Origin: Oscillospiraceae bacterium
GTDB taxonomy: Bacteria > Bacillota > Clostridia > Oscillospirales > Acutalibacteraceae
Direction: 5' to 3'
DNA: 46,054 nt
Assembly: GCA_029225165.1 (NCBI GenBank)
Contig: JAQXVY010000009.1
Span: forward strand, 1-46,054
A program made the translations under genes and the position numbers. The notes below the pieces were generated by a model. That model was not told where the DNA came from, made no database searches, and saw nothing but the letters and a program-made list of their open reading frames with translations. This document shows positions 6,915 through 14,922 of this stretch, piece after piece (the first letter of the stretch is position 1; each line of letters begins with the position of its first letter).

Positions 6915-8291
6915 ATGGAAGAGAAGAAAATTCCGTACAAAATTTATCTTGACGAAAAAGAGATTCCCACAAAATGGTACAATGTCAGAGCTGATATGAA
7001 AAACAAGCCTGCACCTCTGCTCAATCCGGCAACACTTGAGCCGATGAAGGCTGAGGAGCTTTATCCGGTATTCTGTGAGGAGCTTGTTGCTCAGGAGCTT
7101 AACGACACCGATGCATACTTTGATATTCCCGAGGAAATTCAGAATTTTTATAAAATGTACCGTCCGTCACCCCTTATCAGAGCATATTTCCTTGAAAAAG
7201 CCTTGGACACACCTGCAAAGATTTACTACAAATTTGAGGGCAACAATACCAGCGGTAGCCACAAGCTTAACAGCGCAATAGCTCAGGCATATTACGCTAA
7301 AAAGCAGGGACTTAAGGGTGTTACTACCGAAACAGGCGCAGGTCAGTGGGGTACTGCACTTTCAATGGCTTGTTCTTACTTTGGTCTTGACTGTAAGGTA
7401 TATATGGTTAAGGTTTCCTATGAACAAAAGCCTTTCAGAAGAGAGGTTATGAGAACCTACGGAGCAAGCGTTACACCGTCACCTTCAACATCCACAGCCG
7501 TTGGACGAAAGATTTTGGAGGAGCATCCCGGTACAACAGGAAGCCTTGGTTGTGCTATTTCAGAGGCTGTTGAGGCCGCAACCACAACAGAGGGCTATCG
7601 CTATGTTTTGGGAAGCGTGTTAAATCAGGTATTACTTCACCAGTCGGTTATCGGCCTTGAGGCAAAGGCTGCTATGGATAAATTCGGAATCAAGCCCGAT
7701 GTTATCATCGGCTGTGCCGGAGGCGGCTCCAATTTGGGTGGACTTATCTCTCCGTTTATGGGAGAAAAGCTCAGAGGCGAGGCTGACTATCGCATTATTG
7801 CCGTTGAACCTGCTTCCTGTCCAAGCTTAACAAGAGGTAAGTTTGCTTACGACTTCTGCGACACCGGAATGGTTTGTCCTCTGGCCAAGATGTACACTCT
7901 GGGCAGCGGATTTATTCCATCAGCTAACCACGCAGGCGGACTGCGTTACCACGGAATGAGCTCTACACTTTCTCAGCTCTATGATGATGGACTTATGGAG
8001 GCAACATCCGTTGAGCAGACCTCAGTTTTTGCTGCTGCTGAACAGTTTGCAAGAGTTGAGGGTATTTTACCTGCTCCCGAAAGCAGCCACGCTATCAGAG
8101 TTGCTATTGACGAGGCATTAAAATGTAAGGAAACAGGAGAAGAAAAAACAATTCTGTTCGGTCTTACAGGCACAGGATACTTTGATATGGTAGCATATCA
8201 AAAGTATAATGACGGTGAGATGAGCGACTACGTCCCAACAGATGAAGATCTTGAAAAGGGATTTGCAGGACTCCCAAAGGTTGATAAATAA
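6915..8291 (+). CDS. trpB: TrpB2-type tryptophan synthase beta-like protein
   Basis: A 458-residue PLP enzyme of the TrpB2 (TIGR01415-like) branch, longer than the canonical TrpB. The PLP lysine is in SGSHKLNSA (K117). The substrate-carboxylate loop is ETGAGQWG (about 138-145), and the phosphate-binding glycine loop is GCAGGGSN (about 266-273). Known activity is indole plus serine to tryptophan; some TrpB2 enzymes also use phosphoserine. No trpA or other trp gene is adjacent, so it may salvage free indole. A strong AGGAGG precedes the ATG and a terminator at 8318-8360 closes a single-gene unit. Confidence 0.9.
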   Translation: MEEKKIPYKIYLDEKEIPTKWYNVRADMKNKPAPLLNPATLEPMKAEELYPVFCEELVAQELNDTDAYFDIPEEIQNFYKMYRPSPLIRAYFLEKALDTPAKIYYKFEGNNTSGSHKLNSAIAQAYYAKKQGLKGVTTETGAGQWGTALSMACSYFGLDCKVYMVKVSYEQKPFRREVMRTYGASVTPSPSTSTAVGRKILEEHPGTTGSLGCAISEAVEAATTTEGYRYVLGSVLNQVLLHQSVIGLEAKAAMDKFGIKPDVIIGCAGGGSNLGGLISPFMGEKLRGEADYRIIAVEPASCPSLTRGKFAYDFCDTGMVCPLAKMYTLGSGFIPSANHAGGLRYHGMSSTLSQLYDDGLMEATSVEQTSVFAAAEQFARVEGILPAPESSHAIRVAIDEALKCKETGEEKTILFGLTGTGYFDMVAYQKYNDGEMSDYVPTDEDLEKGFAGLPKVDK

Positions 8292-8317
8292 TATTTTCAA
8301 CCGATAATATTTTCATT

Positions 8318-8360
8318 AAAAACCTCCTTTGGTGCGTTTATTGCACTAAAGGAGGTTTTA
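8318..8360 (+). terminator. Rho-independent terminator after trpB2
   Basis: AAAACCTCCTTTGGTGC ... GCACTAAAGGAGGTTTTA, a long stem with T runs on both strands. The 85 bases that follow up to 8445 hold nothing I recognise. Confidence 0.85.
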
Positions 8361-8444
8361 TTAATCAGGTCAAGCATAAGCATTGCCACTAACTCAGCGC
8401 ATATGCCCATCATCTGTGTATGAGTTTAATTGAGATTCATCTCA

Positions 8445-9311
8445 CTATCTCCAAAGCCATTTTGCAAGAGCTTCCTCTTGACTTACAGTATCCATTCTGA
8501 TTAGTGAATATGTATCTGTTTCATATAAGCAAACCCTGTATATATACCCTTCCCTTTCGATAAAACGATACACAGGAATATACAGAATTTTTCCATCCTC
8601 CGAGTATTTTCCGCACATATCTATTGACTCGAAATTTCTTGGAAGTGTGACTCGTTTTTTCTGTGCAAAATTCCTTAAAGAAAAAATGTAAAAATGCTTT
8701 CCGTTTTCCAACGCCATAAGTTCTGTTTCATCCGGATTTACATCACCGGTATACAGATAATTAAACCCCTTGACAGAATGTATCATATGTTCATTTTCTT
8801 TGTCAAAGAATTTAACACTCCCCCCTGTTATTTTAATAACAAATTTAGCTGTTGTGATTGTGAAAAAGTCACTTGTTTCAAAGGCAAAATTATACATTCG
8901 TCTCCATTTCTCACCGGGAATGTATTTCAGAACAAGGGCATTGTCAGTCAGACACCTCGTTGCCCAATATATTTCCGACAGTTCAATACCTACAACCCCA
9001 TATTTTTTCTCTTGTTCCTCCGAATAATACTTTCTCATACTTTTAGCGGCTTCGTTCACACTTGTTTCGCCGGCAAACCCACAATCGTACAATGAAATTC
9101 GTTTAAACAAACTAACAAAAGAATCCCCGTGATGCAGAGCCACAACAGTTGCTTTGAATTCTTTTTCATCTAAATCATCAAGCTTAAAGATAATCTTATC
9201 ACCAATTTGAATCTTCTGCCTTTTTTCATCATTTAAGCGAAGTTCAATATTCTTTTTCCCCTTCAAAATAGCATCAAAAGGTTTTTTCTGTAATTTCATT
9301 GTATGTTTCAT
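8445..9311 (-). CDS. ASCH-domain protein with an extra C-terminal domain
   Basis: Residues 1 to about 115 form an ASCH domain: KLQKKPFDAILKGKKNIELRL at the start, KIQIGDKIIFK, and KYGVVGIELSEI at the end. This PUA-like fold is thought to bind RNA or modified bases. Residues from about 120 to 288 are a separate beta-rich region (WRRMYNFAFETSDFFTITTAKFV ... YIFSLRNFAQKKRV ... ILYIPVYRFIEREGY) that I do not recognise. Stand-alone ASCH proteins are usually 110-150 residues, so this is a fusion. No frameshift is seen at the junction. The start is the first of two close methionines (MKHTMKLQ); the second is equally possible. Confidence 0.75.
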   Translation of the reverse strand: MKHTMKLQKKPFDAILKGKKNIELRLNDEKRQKIQIGDKIIFKLDDLDEKEFKATVVALHHGDSFVSLFKRISLYDCGFAGETSVNEAAKSMRKYYSEEQEKKYGVVGIELSEIYWATRCLTDNALVLKYIPGEKWRRMYNFAFETSDFFTITTAKFVIKITGGSVKFFDKENEHMIHSVKGFNYLYTGDVNPDETELMALENGKHFYIFSLRNFAQKKRVTLPRNFESIDMCGKYSEDGKILYIPVYRFIEREGYIYRVCLYETDTYSLIRMDTVSQEEALAKWLWR

Positions 9312-9423
9312 TATAAGCTCACCATAAATATTCTTATTTCTGTTCTGTACTCAAAAGACAAACGCACTCTGTATGATAAGAAGTACATATTTTTTGCATT
9401 TTTCCTGTTTTAATATCTCTCTC

Positions 9424-9468
9424 GTTTGCGGAAACATATCAACAGCGTTTTTCTGTTTGCGGAAACAT
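9424..9468. repeat. Two direct 14-bp repeats near the broken integrase
   Basis: GTTTGCGGAAACAT occurs at 9424-9437 and again at 9455-9468, 31 bases apart (about three helical turns). The spacing suggests paired protein-binding sites, for instance integrase arm sites, but this is an inference. The rest of 9312-9470 shows nothing else. Confidence 0.55.
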
Positions 9469-9470
9469 TT

Positions 9471-9647
9471 CTACTTATTCCAATTCATAACACAAATCAA
9501 GTAAAGTACTGAAGAGTGAATTCCTTCTTGTAATGCTGTATGACAGATTGATGCATTTTCTATTTGAAATTCATTCCAACTAAGAGACTTATGTTTTAGA
9601 TTTCTTCTAATCAGTTCTTCCTTTACCGCTTTACTTAATCTAGTCAT
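9471..9647 (-). CDS. Small hypothetical ORF, 58 aa
   Basis: A frame from ATG 9647 to TAG 9471 encodes a basic N-terminal half (MTRLSKAVKEELIRRNLKH) and a more hydrophobic C-terminal half. No clear ribosome site precedes it. It diverges from the integrase remnant and may be a leftover of the same integrated element. I do not recognise a family, and it may not be expressed. Confidence 0.3.
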   Translation of the reverse strand: MTRLSKAVKEELIRRNLKHKSLSWNEFQIENASICHTALQEGIHSSVLYLICVMNWNK

Positions 9648-9669
9648 TTCAAACTGCGAAAATTTTATT

Positions 9670-10465
9670 TTGTCATTGGCACAAAAAGGTGTAAATCAAA
9701 GAACAAGACAAGGACTATCCACCAAAACCCAAAAGCATTATTTAACATTTATTTCCGATGTTATGAATTATGGGATAAAGAATGAAATAATTACCCACAA
9801 CCCTTGTAAAAACCGAACCGCAGGAAAAAGATATATATTCTTTAGAGGAGTTAAAACTAATTCTTGCAAAAATTAACTAAAAAGCAACATTAGACTACAG
9901 ATTATTTTTTTCTTTATTATCTTGTATGGGATTAAGGCATGGTGAAGTTATGGGGCTTGAATACAAGGACTTTGATTTTGATAATGGTACTGTATTTATT
10001 CAAAGAACTTCCAACTATAGGAACAGTTCCACAGGGATTTATACCTCTACCCCAAAGACAAAAAGCAGTTGTAGAGTTCTTGCAGTTCCAGAGTTCATTA
10101 TTGATTTAGTCAAAGAATTACAAGAGGAACAGAAAGAACAAAGTATTAAATGTGGTGATTTATGGGTAGATAGTGATAGACTATTTATCACTTGGAACGG
10201 AACGCCTATGCACCCCAATACCCCCTACACTTGGCTCAAACGCTTCTGCAAGGAAGAAAACTTACCATTCAAGGGTTTACATTCCTTTCGTCATACATTC
10301 GCTACACAGGCAATTACAAGCGGTACAGATGTAGCAACGGTGTCAAGTATCTTAGGTCACAGTCAAACAAGTACAACATTGAATCTTTACACACATGCGG
10401 TACAGGCTGCAAATGTAAAGGCAATAAATGTTATGGCTGATTTGCTCAATAGTGAGGCTGGATAG
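9670..10465 (+). pseudogene. Degenerate tyrosine recombinase (phage-type integrase)
   Basis: Two reading frames together give the SAM-like core domain (TKTQKHYLTFISDVMNYGIKN) and the catalytic domain. The latter has the first arginine in LRHGEVMGL, the HSFRHTFAT box (HxxR), GHSQTSTTLNLYTH with the last histidine and the nucleophilic tyrosine. The gene is broken at three points. The N-terminal arm-binding domain is missing, a frameshift lies around 9815-9835, and an in-frame TAA sits at 9878-9880 before the catalytic domain. Repairing the frame restores YSLEELKLILAKIN and LDYRLFFSLLSC. The 3' end lies 107 bases from the 3' end of tRNA-Leu, the usual place for such an integrase. Confidence 0.9.
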
Positions 10466-10572
10466 TATAAAAAAATACTCAATAAGACCCACGGTAAGAC
10501 CCACGACCATTTTTGAGAAAAAAAGAAATCCCGAAAATCCAGTATTTATCGGACTTCCGAGATAACAAACCT

Positions 10573-10656
10573 TGGTGCGAGTGACGGGACTTGAACCCGT
10601 ACGTCGAAGACACACGCCCCTCAAACGTGCCTGTCTGCCTATTCCAGCACACTCGC
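10573..10656 (-). tRNA. tRNA-Leu(GAG)
   Basis: Class II tRNA with acceptor GCGAGTG paired with CACTCGC, discriminator A and encoded CCA (10575-10573). The anticodon stem CACGT/GCGTG encloses TTGAGGG, giving anticodon GAG for CUC/CUU. A longer variable arm is present. Its 3' end faces the broken integrase, so it is the likely former attachment site. Confidence 0.93.
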
Positions 10657-10693
10657 TTATTTAACTTTTGCTGTTTCGTTTTCAGCAAGACTG

Positions 10694-10722
10694 ATTATAT
10701 CATTACTTTTTACGATTGTCAA
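10694..10722 (-). promoter_or_regulatory. Promoter of tRNA-Leu
   Basis: On the minus strand: TTGACA (10722-10717), 17 bases, TATAAT (10699-10694), a perfect consensus as expected for a stable RNA gene. Confidence 0.9.
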
Positions 10723-10826
10723 TATAAAATTTAACTTTTTTTGAAAAATCTTTTCGGAAATCTTTTCGGATATTATCATATCTTTTGTAATTGCACTTCA
10801 TTAATTCTATAATCAGTCTGCAAAAA

Positions 10827-11378
10827 TTAATCAATAAATTCCACCGAATCGGCAATCTTCCTCAATGTGTTTTCGTCTATTTCACTGTCCCAGCTGTAAA
10901 ACAGAAAATCATTAAATTGAATATAGCTCTCTTTGTATGTAACATTATCTACGGAAATTATGGACTCTCCATATACTGTGCCTAATGAATTAACTGTACT
11001 GCTTAAGCTGACTACACTTTGAAAATTATCGCTTATAATATTTTGTTCGGTGTTGCTGTTATTTACCTCAACAGACTCATTAAGGCTAAACATATCATCC
11101 GATTTGCTTTGAAATAACATTATGTTATCATTTGCATCTTCTGTATCCTTTATATCGGGGTCATAAAAATATATTAATCCGTTTTTCTCCCCTTGTTCCC
11201 AATCCCCGGGAACTTTAATGGAAAGGGAATTATTCATTTTTACCTCTTGCCATCCAAAATACAAATGCAACTCAAAAAGATTAGCAACTATACAGGTCAG
11301 CTGATATGCTAATACAATAAAAAGTATTACTACAATGGTTATAATAGACTGAAAGTATTTTTTGATAAATTTGCTCAT
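10827..11378 (-). CDS. Membrane-anchored hypothetical protein, 183 aa
   Basis: One N-terminal membrane segment (about residues 10-35, SIITIVVILFIVLAYQLTCIVANLF) is followed by a soluble domain that would face outward. That domain contains SIKVPGDWEQGEKNGLIYFYDPD (about 52-74) and ends WDSEIDENTLRKIADSVEFID. The pattern recalls small PsbP/lipoprotein-like domains that begin with SIKVP and end with a short amphipathic helix, but I cannot name the family. It is a single gene with no obvious partner. Confidence 0.65.
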   Translation of the reverse strand: MSKFIKKYFQSIITIVVILFIVLAYQLTCIVANLFELHLYFGWQEVKMNNSLSIKVPGDWEQGEKNGLIYFYDPDIKDTEDANDNIMLFQSKSDDMFSLNESVEVNNSNTEQNIISDNFQSVVSLSSTVNSLGTVYGESIISVDNVTYKESYIQFNDFLFYSWDSEIDENTLRKIADSVEFID

Positions 11379-11617
11379 TACAATTCACTCCATAATACTT
11401 AGGGACATATTTTTTAGTATTTCTTGTATTTTACCACATAGCAACAAATACAACAATAAATATCCCCAAAAATAGTAACCAACTTTTATATTTGTTGGTT
11501 GTGCAATATGTATAAACAGTTTTTTAAATGTAAATTAATTAAATCAAGTTCGCATTGATTTTGGGTGATTATTATGGTATATTTGTATTGTTGAAAAAGA
11601 AATAATTTCGTAATAAA

Positions 11618-11776
11618 GGAAACACTGAATAAATCACTTTACACATCTTGTACGCATATTTTCTGCCGGTATGCCCAAAAAATCCTCACAATACGTCAGT
11701 ATTCCTGCGGTTTTTAGAACATACCGACAAAAAATCTGACAGCACAATCTGTGCAAATGATTTAATCAGTGTTTCC
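11618..11776 (+). mobile_element. 159-bp MITE, copy 1, with TAAA target duplication
   Basis: An imperfect palindrome with ends GGAAACACTGAATAAATCA and TGATTTAATCAGTGTTTCC (one mismatch per few bases), containing no gene. TAAA precedes it (11614-11617) and follows it (11777-11780). A second copy of identical length in inverse orientation is at 36127-36285, flanked by CTAA on both sides. Length, terminal inverted repeats and 4-bp duplications fit a non-autonomous IS derivative. It fills much of the gap 11379-11803; the remainder (11379-11617) is AT-rich with no gene seen. It ends 27 bases before the reductase gene. Confidence 0.88.
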
Positions 11777-11803
11777 TAAATATTTTTTGGGAGATGATGG
11801 ATT

Positions 11804-12496
11804 ATGAAAATACTTGTACTTAACGGAAGTCCGAAGGATAAAAGTGACACTATGCACCTTACTAACGCATTTGTGGACGGAATTATGAAAAGCGGAGAAC
11901 ATCAGCTTGAAATTGTTGATGTAATCAAAAAGGAAATAAAGCCTTGTATGGGTTGCTTTGCCTGTTGGAAAATGCAAAAGGGCGAATGTATCCAGCAAGA
12001 CGACCAAAACAGTATTTTGAAGAAGATTGTGGACTCCGACATTGTTATTTGGAGCTTTCCTCTTTACTGCTACGGTATTCCATCTCATTTAAAGGCGGTT
12101 ATGGACAGGACTATCCCCCTTGCAAAAATGTCAATGAAAGAGGAAAACGGTGTTGTCAGGCACGACACCCTTATTGATTTTTCAAATAAGCATTATGTTG
12201 TTATCAGCGGTTGCGGTTTTCCTAACTGGGACGGTAACTTTGACGGACTGAAAATACAGTGCAATAATATGTTCTGCAATAACGCAACTATTGTTTGTGT
12301 TCCCGAAACACCAATGTTGAACGAACCCACCGCCGAACCACTGACAAAACCGCTACTTGAAAAATTCACCAAAGCAGGAGAAGAATTTGGCGAAAATCTT
12401 TCATTATCAGAAGAAACAATCGGTATGCTCGAAACCCCAATGCTACCCAACGATGTTTACATACAGATTGTAAATCAGAACGCAGATAATATGTGA
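11804..12496 (+). CDS. Flavodoxin-fold NAD(P)H reductase family protein
   Basis: The 230-residue protein starts with the flavin phosphate loop LNGSPKDKSDTMHLT (residues 5-19). It carries the cysteine cluster KPCMGCFACWKMQKGEC (about 47-63) seen in iron-sulfur-flavoprotein-like and azoreductase-like reductases. It continues with WSFPLYCYGIPSHLKAVMDR (about 85-104), the typical dimer/flavin block. It probably binds FMN and reduces quinones or similar compounds with NAD(P)H; the natural substrate is unknown. The ATG follows GGGAGATG at a good distance. The gene starts just past the MITE, which could influence its transcription. A terminator follows at 12539. Confidence 0.85.
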   Translation: MKILVLNGSPKDKSDTMHLTNAFVDGIMKSGEHQLEIVDVIKKEIKPCMGCFACWKMQKGECIQQDDQNSILKKIVDSDIVIWSFPLYCYGIPSHLKAVMDRTIPLAKMSMKEENGVVRHDTLIDFSNKHYVVISGCGFPNWDGNFDGLKIQCNNMFCNNATIVCVPETPMLNEPTAEPLTKPLLEKFTKAGEEFGENLSLSEETIGMLETPMLPNDVYIQIVNQNADNM

Positions 12497-12538
12497 ATAA
12501 ATAATTCTACATAGATAATTATTCTTATTCGGAATAAT

Positions 12539-12564
12539 AAAAGCATCGGAAATCCGATGCTTTT
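12539..12564. terminator. Bidirectional terminator
   Basis: AAAAGCATCGG-aaat-CCGATGCTTTT lies between the convergent reductase gene and PTS gene, with T-rich runs on both strands. Confidence 0.88.
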
Positions 12565-12580
12565 ATTTTGGAAATTTTGC

Positions 12581-14737
12581 TTATTTAATTTCTAAAATTT
12601 CATCTCCGACAGTGATTGCACCTGCTTTGAGATGGTTAAATTCAGAATAATCAGGTGTGTTGCAGATAACCATTGGTGTTGTCAGCTTGTAACCAGCCTT
12701 TTTGATTTCGCCAATGTCAAAGGTTATGAGCAAGTCGCCCTTTTTCACCTGTTGACCTGACTTAACATGGCTTTCGAAGAACTGTCCGTTCAGCTTGACT
12801 GTGTCCATACCGATGTGAAGAATCATATTACAGCCTTTTTCCGAAATAAGGCTTACTGCGTGTTTTGTGTCAAAAACAGTATCAACCTTACCGTCACAAG
12901 GAGCATACAGTTCTCCGACAGTTGGCTCAACTGCTATTCCGTCGCCGATTACCTTGTTTGAGAATACAGCATCATCTACATTTTCAAGAGGCACTACCTC
13001 ACCTGTGAGGTGGGAACAGAGGATTTCTGCCTTTGAATTTTCTTTATCTTCACCGGTTTTTTCTGCGATATTATCAGATTTTTCTTCCTTTGGTTTTTCG
13101 GAGTCAGTCACACCCAAAACCTCGTCAAGGTTGTTTGATGCGTGAGTTTCCATAAAGTCCTCAAGGTTGGATTTTACAACGGAAACCTGTGGTCCGTAAA
13201 TCACCTGAATACCGTCACCTTTGCGTACAACACCTGACGCACCGCTGTCCTTTAACAGGTTATCCTTAACCAAATCGGGATTGATAACTGTAATTCTAAG
13301 CCTTGTTGCACAGCAGTCAACATCGGAAATATTTTCTTTTCCGCCCAAGCCCTTTAGGATTAATGCGCTCACTGTGTCAACTGTGCCGTCAGACTTTTTG
13401 TCTGCCTTATTCTTTCTGTCGTTTACATCCTGACGGGTGTAGAGCTTTGTTTCTTCGTCGTCAGCCTCTCTGCCCGGAGTTTTGTAGTTGAACTTTGTAA
13501 TCATAAAGTAGAACACAAAGTAGTAAATTACTGCGTAAACAAGACCTACAATGACAATCCAAATCCAGTTTGTTTTACTGTTACCCTGCAAGATGCCGAA
13601 CAGGGTAAGGTCTATTGCACCGCCTGAGAAGGTCATACCAACGCCAACATTTAGTATGTGCATCAGCATATAGGAAAGTCCGGCAAAAACGCAATGGACA
13701 GCATACATAACAGGAGCAACAAAGAGGAATGTAAATTCCAAAGGCTCAGTAATACCTGTAATCATAGATGTTAACGCTGCGGAAAGTAGCAAACCGCCAA
13801 CAACCTTTTTCTTTTCGGGACGAGCAGCCTTGTACATTGCAAATGCTGCGGCTGGAAGTCCGAAAATCATAAACGGGAATTTGCCGGACATAAATCTTGT
13901 AGCCTCAACTGAGAAATGCTGTGTTGAGTCAGAGGCAAGCTGTGCAAAGAATATGTTTTGAGCACCCTGAACAGTTGTGCCGTCAATTACCATTGAACCG
14001 CCAAGCTCTGTTTGCCAGAACGGCATATAGAAAACATGGTGAAGTCCAAAAGGAATTAAGGCTCTTTCGATAATTCCGTAAATCCAAGTTCCTGCATAGC
14101 CTGACCGGAGAACAAGGTTACCAAGCTGAGAAATACCCAACTGTACAACAGGCCAGATGAAGAACATTGCAGCACCTACCAAAACATATACTACACTGCA
14201 TATGATAGGCACAAATCTTGTTCCGCCAAAGAATGACAGCACCTGCGGAAGCTCAATTTTGTAAAATTTGTTGTGGAGAGCCGCAACGCCAAGTCCTACA
14301 ATGATACCGCCGAAAACACCCATTTGCAAGGTTGTAATACCAAGTGTGGTGGTTGTGGAATTTTCAGCCATGGCGGATATACCGCCCTTAGCCTCAATCA
14401 AGGCACTGATGGCTGTGTTCATAATAAGGTAGCTAATTGCACCTGACAAGGCTGCAACAGCCTTTTCTTTTTTAGCCATACCAATGGCAACACCCATTGC
14501 AAAAAGCAGGGCAAGGTTGTCAAACACAATACTGCCTGTTTTTCTCATCAGGTCAAAAATTGTGAATAGCACTCCACCCTCGGTAATAACACCGTCAAGG
14601 TTATAGGTGGAAAGTGTGGTTGGGTTTGTAAAGGAACTGCCTATTCCCAGGAGAAGTCCTGCGATTGGAAGCAAAGCAATCGGCAGCATAAAGGAACGGC
14701 CTACCCTTTGCAAAACACCAAAAATTTTATCTTTCAA
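12581..14737 (-). CDS. ptsG: Glucose-type PTS permease, EIICBA fusion
   Basis: The 718-residue protein imports and phosphorylates a hexose, most likely glucose or N-acetylglucosamine. The membrane EIIC domain (about residues 1-410) contains about ten hydrophobic segments and the GITEPLEFTFLFVAP signature. EIIB (about 450-535) has the phospho-cysteine in DVDCCATRLR (near residue 476). EIIA (about 575-710) has the active-site histidine in MILHIGMDT (near residue 641). Linkers are charged. Order C-B-A matches the Bacillus PtsG type. Translation starts with TTG at 14737, set by GGAGG 9 bases upstream. It is a one-gene unit with its own promoter and an operator-like palindrome in the leader. Confidence 0.92.
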   Translation of the reverse strand: MKDKIFGVLQRVGRSFMLPIALLPIAGLLLGIGSSFTNPTTLSTYNLDGVITEGGVLFTIFDLMRKTGSIVFDNLALLFAMGVAIGMAKKEKAVAALSGAISYLIMNTAISALIEAKGGISAMAENSTTTTLGITTLQMGVFGGIIVGLGVAALHNKFYKIELPQVLSFFGGTRFVPIICSVVYVLVGAAMFFIWPVVQLGISQLGNLVLRSGYAGTWIYGIIERALIPFGLHHVFYMPFWQTELGGSMVIDGTTVQGAQNIFFAQLASDSTQHFSVEATRFMSGKFPFMIFGLPAAAFAMYKAARPEKKKVVGGLLLSAALTSMITGITEPLEFTFLFVAPVMYAVHCVFAGLSYMLMHILNVGVGMTFSGGAIDLTLFGILQGNSKTNWIWIVIVGLVYAVIYYFVFYFMITKFNYKTPGREADDEETKLYTRQDVNDRKNKADKKSDGTVDTVSALILKGLGGKENISDVDCCATRLRITVINPDLVKDNLLKDSGASGVVRKGDGIQVIYGPQVSVVKSNLEDFMETHASNNLDEVLGVTDSEKPKEEKSDNIAEKTGEDKENSKAEILCSHLTGEVVPLENVDDAVFSNKVIGDGIAVEPTVGELYAPCDGKVDTVFDTKHAVSLISEKGCNMILHIGMDTVKLNGQFFESHVKSGQQVKKGDLLITFDIGEIKKAGYKLTTPMVICNTPDYSEFNHLKAGAITVGDEILEIK

Positions 14738-14768
14738 GATACTGAACCTCCAAAAATTTAAGTATTAG

Positions 14769-14831
14769 TCTCAATAAATACCTTTTGAGATATCTATGAG
14801 AATATTATAATAGATTTTAATAAAATCTCAA
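14769..14831 (-). promoter_or_regulatory. PTS promoter and leader palindrome
   Basis: On the minus strand: TTGAGA (14831-14826), 16 bases, TATAAT (14809-14804). In the leader an inverted repeat TCTCAA-n10-TTGAGA covers 14790-14769. The same TTGAGA word forms the -35 box, which suggests a repressor or antiterminator site. I found no clear match to the known GlcT/LicT antiterminator element. Confidence 0.6.
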
Positions 14832-14886
14832 TATATTATTTTGTTTTCTTATAATATTTTACTATGTAAATTAAGGAAATTTATTT

Positions 14887-14917
14887 AAAAAACCGCCTTG
14901 CATAAGCAAAACGGTTT
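14887..14917 (-). terminator. Terminator of the PHP phosphatase gene
   Basis: On the minus strand: AAACCG ttTTGC-ttat-GCAAgg CGGTTTTTT, directly after the stop at 14923. Confidence 0.85.
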
Positions 14918-14922
14918 AAAAA

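Noticed and set aside
10352..10688. Minus-strand frames of 90 and 69 residues
   Set aside because: They cover tRNA-Leu and the antisense of the integrase remnant.
14738..14803. GlcT/LicT-type antiterminator in the PTS leader
   Set aside because: The leader has a palindrome but lacks the conserved antiterminator sequence and an overlapping terminator.
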